NCBI GenBank assembly: GCA_017443065.1
Contig: JAFSPF010000139.1
Span: 1 to 39,647 of the forward strand
Source: Lachnospiraceae bacterium
Lineage (GTDB): Bacteria > Bacillota > Clostridia > Lachnospirales > Lachnospiraceae
Reading direction: 5' to 3'
Length of the DNA stretch: 39,647 nucleotides
Shown: piece after piece, positions 38,716-39,647 of the stretch
Layout of the letters: every line of letters begins with the position of its first letter
Numbering within the stretch: the first letter of the stretch is position 1
Program-made: the position numbers and the translations under genes
The notes under the pieces: generated by a model
What the model was told of the DNA's origin: nothing
The model's database searches: none
The model's input: the letters and a program-made list of their open reading frames with translations, nothing else

Positions 38716-38732
38716 TTTAACATTTCTTTACC
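38716..38732 (+). promoter_or_regulatory. Probable response-regulator box before the ABC operon
   Basis: TTTAAC (38716-38721) and TTTACC (38727-38732) are direct repeats 11 bp apart, the usual spacing for OmpR-family dimers. They sit just after the regulator stop and before the ABC gene. A GATAAA near 38747 could be the -10. Confidence 0.5.
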
Positions 38733-38757
38733 TTTGCTTTGCGATTGATAAACCCCT

Positions 38758-38808
38758 GCATCCTATCATGGTTTTTGTAGGGCAAAGCCCTTACGAAAAC
38801 AAGGATGC
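38758..38808 (+). other. Long hairpin in the leader of the ABC ATPase
   Basis: GCATCCT (38758-38764) pairs with AGGATGC (38802-38808). Inside, GTTTTTGTAGGGC (38771-38783) pairs with GCCCTTACGAAAAC (38787-38800) with one bulge and one G-U pair. The ribosome binding site AGGAGGAG follows directly. There is no T-run, so it is more likely a leader structure than a terminator. Confidence 0.8.
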
Positions 38809-38822
38809 AAGGAGGAGTTTGT

Positions 38823-39647
38823 ATGGATTACATTCTGGAAACCAGGGCGCTGTCGAAGCGCTACGGAAAAACGAGGGCGGTTGACACGGTCAGCCTCCAT
38901 GTGAAGAAGGGCGCGATCTACGGCCTGATCGGCAGAAACGGGGCCGGCAAGTCCACGCTCTTAAAGATGATCGCAGGGCTCGCGCGGCCGACGGAGGGCA
39001 GCCTGCAGCTTTTCGGAAGCGAAGTCGGCGACAAAGGGCTTGCCTTTTCCCGCATCGGCGTCCTGATCGAACACCCCGGTCTCTATTACAACATGAGCGC
39101 AAGGGAAAACCTGACGGTCAAGCTGATGGCGCTCGGCATCCGCGAAAAGGACGCCGCGGACAGGCTGCTGGAAACCGTGGGCCTGCGTGACACCGGGAAA
39201 AAGAGCGTCAAAAAGTTTTCCATGGGCATGCAGCAGCGCCTGGGGATCGCGCTGGCACTGGCCGGCAATCCAGATCTGATGCTGCTCGATGAGCCGATCA
39301 ACGGTCTCGACCCGCAGGGCATCGCGGAGATGCGGCAGATTTTGGAGCGGCTCAACCGCGAATACGGCATCACCATCATCATTTCCTCTCACATCCTGGA
39401 GGAGCTTGCCAAGGTCGCGACGGACTACGGGATCCTCCACGAGGGACGCCTCTTAGAGGAGCTGACGCATCAGGAGCTTTTGGAAAAAGGCGGCGAGCAC
39501 ATCGAGCTCAAAACCGGAGACGCGCCCGCGGCCTGTACTGTCTTAGAGGAAAACGGCATCGCGCAGTACAAGGTGATCGACAAGGATACGATCCGCATCT
39601 TTGAACGCCTGACGGACAGCGGCAATATCGCGATGGCCATGGCAAAC
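38823..39647 (+). CDS. BcrA/lantibiotic-type ABC transporter ATP-binding protein (partial, 3' end cut)
   Basis: 275 codons are present and the frame is still open at the window end. Walker A GRNGAGKST (37-45), EHPGLYYNMSARENL (Q-loop region), signature FSMGMQQRLGIALA, Walker B LMLLDEP with NGLDPQG, and SSHILEEL match the subfamily that drives ABC-2 permeases against bacitracin, lantibiotics and similar peptides. Because it follows an OmpR-type regulator, a peptide-antibiotic response or immunity role is plausible; the permease would lie beyond the window. AAGGAGGAG precedes the ATG. Confidence 0.93.
   Translation, partial: MDYILETRALSKRYGKTRAVDTVSLHVKKGAIYGLIGRNGAGKSTLLKMIAGLARPTEGSLQLFGSEVGDKGLAFSRIGVLIEHPGLYYNMSARENLTVKLMALGIREKDAADRLLETVGLRDTGKKSVKKFSMGMQQRLGIALALAGNPDLMLLDEPINGLDPQGIAEMRQILERLNREYGITIIISSHILEELAKVATDYGILHEGRLLEELTHQELLEKGGEHIELKTGDAPAACTVLEENGIAQYKVIDKDTIRIFERLTDSGNIAMAMAN

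Overview
The window looks like the chromosome of a fairly GC-rich, motile, anaerobic member of the Clostridia, most likely Lachnospiraceae. The evidence is a two-iron-centre desulfoferrodoxin, the gene order rplS - signal peptidase - rbgA - signal peptidase - rnhB - FliK-like - small FlhB-like, a flagellin with a Lachnospiraceae-type N-terminus (MVVQHNLQAMN), an Rpn/PD-(D/E)XK 'transposase', TraX-like and DUF5685 proteins, an XdhC/YqeB pair, and abundant AGGAGG-type ribosome binding sites. The assignment rests on recognised families only; no database was searched.

Layout. 1-401 is non-coding: a 177-bp pyrimidine-rich tandem repeat, then the promoter of a mannose-1-phosphate guanylyltransferase (manC). 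Next come a ComEC-type metallo-beta-lactamase protein, desulfoferrodoxin and a dihydropyrimidinase-type amidohydrolase. 4544-6035 is an accessory insert: a P-loop ATPase gene bracketed by two copies of the 3' end of the amidohydrolase gene. 6022-11643 holds a large secreted Ig-like/InlB-repeat surface protein, an Rpn nuclease and a flagellin; the surface protein and flagellin both have a flagellar-sigma-like GCCGATA element upstream. 11738-16655 holds xdhC-yqeB, a DHFR/beta-CASP hydrolase pair and a TraX-like membrane protein. 16661-21997 (minus) is one compact run: zinc-ribbon membrane protein, DUF5685, J-domain protein, flavodoxin, TrkA, TrkH. 22120-26944 (minus) is a zinc-ribbon membrane protein with an ABC ATPase and a double-length ABC-2 permease. 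27075-28280 is a PRPP-synthetase homologue.

28277-30473 is a second accessory patch: an Rpn remnant, a secreted three-repeat protein divergent from a small XRE repressor with a clear operator, and a 291-bp imperfect palindrome. 30492-35875 (minus) is the conserved rplS/lepB/rbgA/lepB/rnhB block with two flagellar-type genes. The right end has a ferredoxin-fused aldo/keto reductase homologue, trmL, an OmpR-type response regulator and the start of a BcrA-like ABC transporter cut by the window end.

Two genome-wide habits show up. At least ten promoters carry an extended -10 of the form TGGTAnnAT with a poor -35, and three genes have a -10 so close to an ATG without a Shine-Dalgarno that leaderless mRNAs are likely. 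The strongest candidates for something undescribed are the ATPase insert with its regenerated gene 3' end, the 291-bp palindrome, and the XRE-controlled secreted repeat protein.
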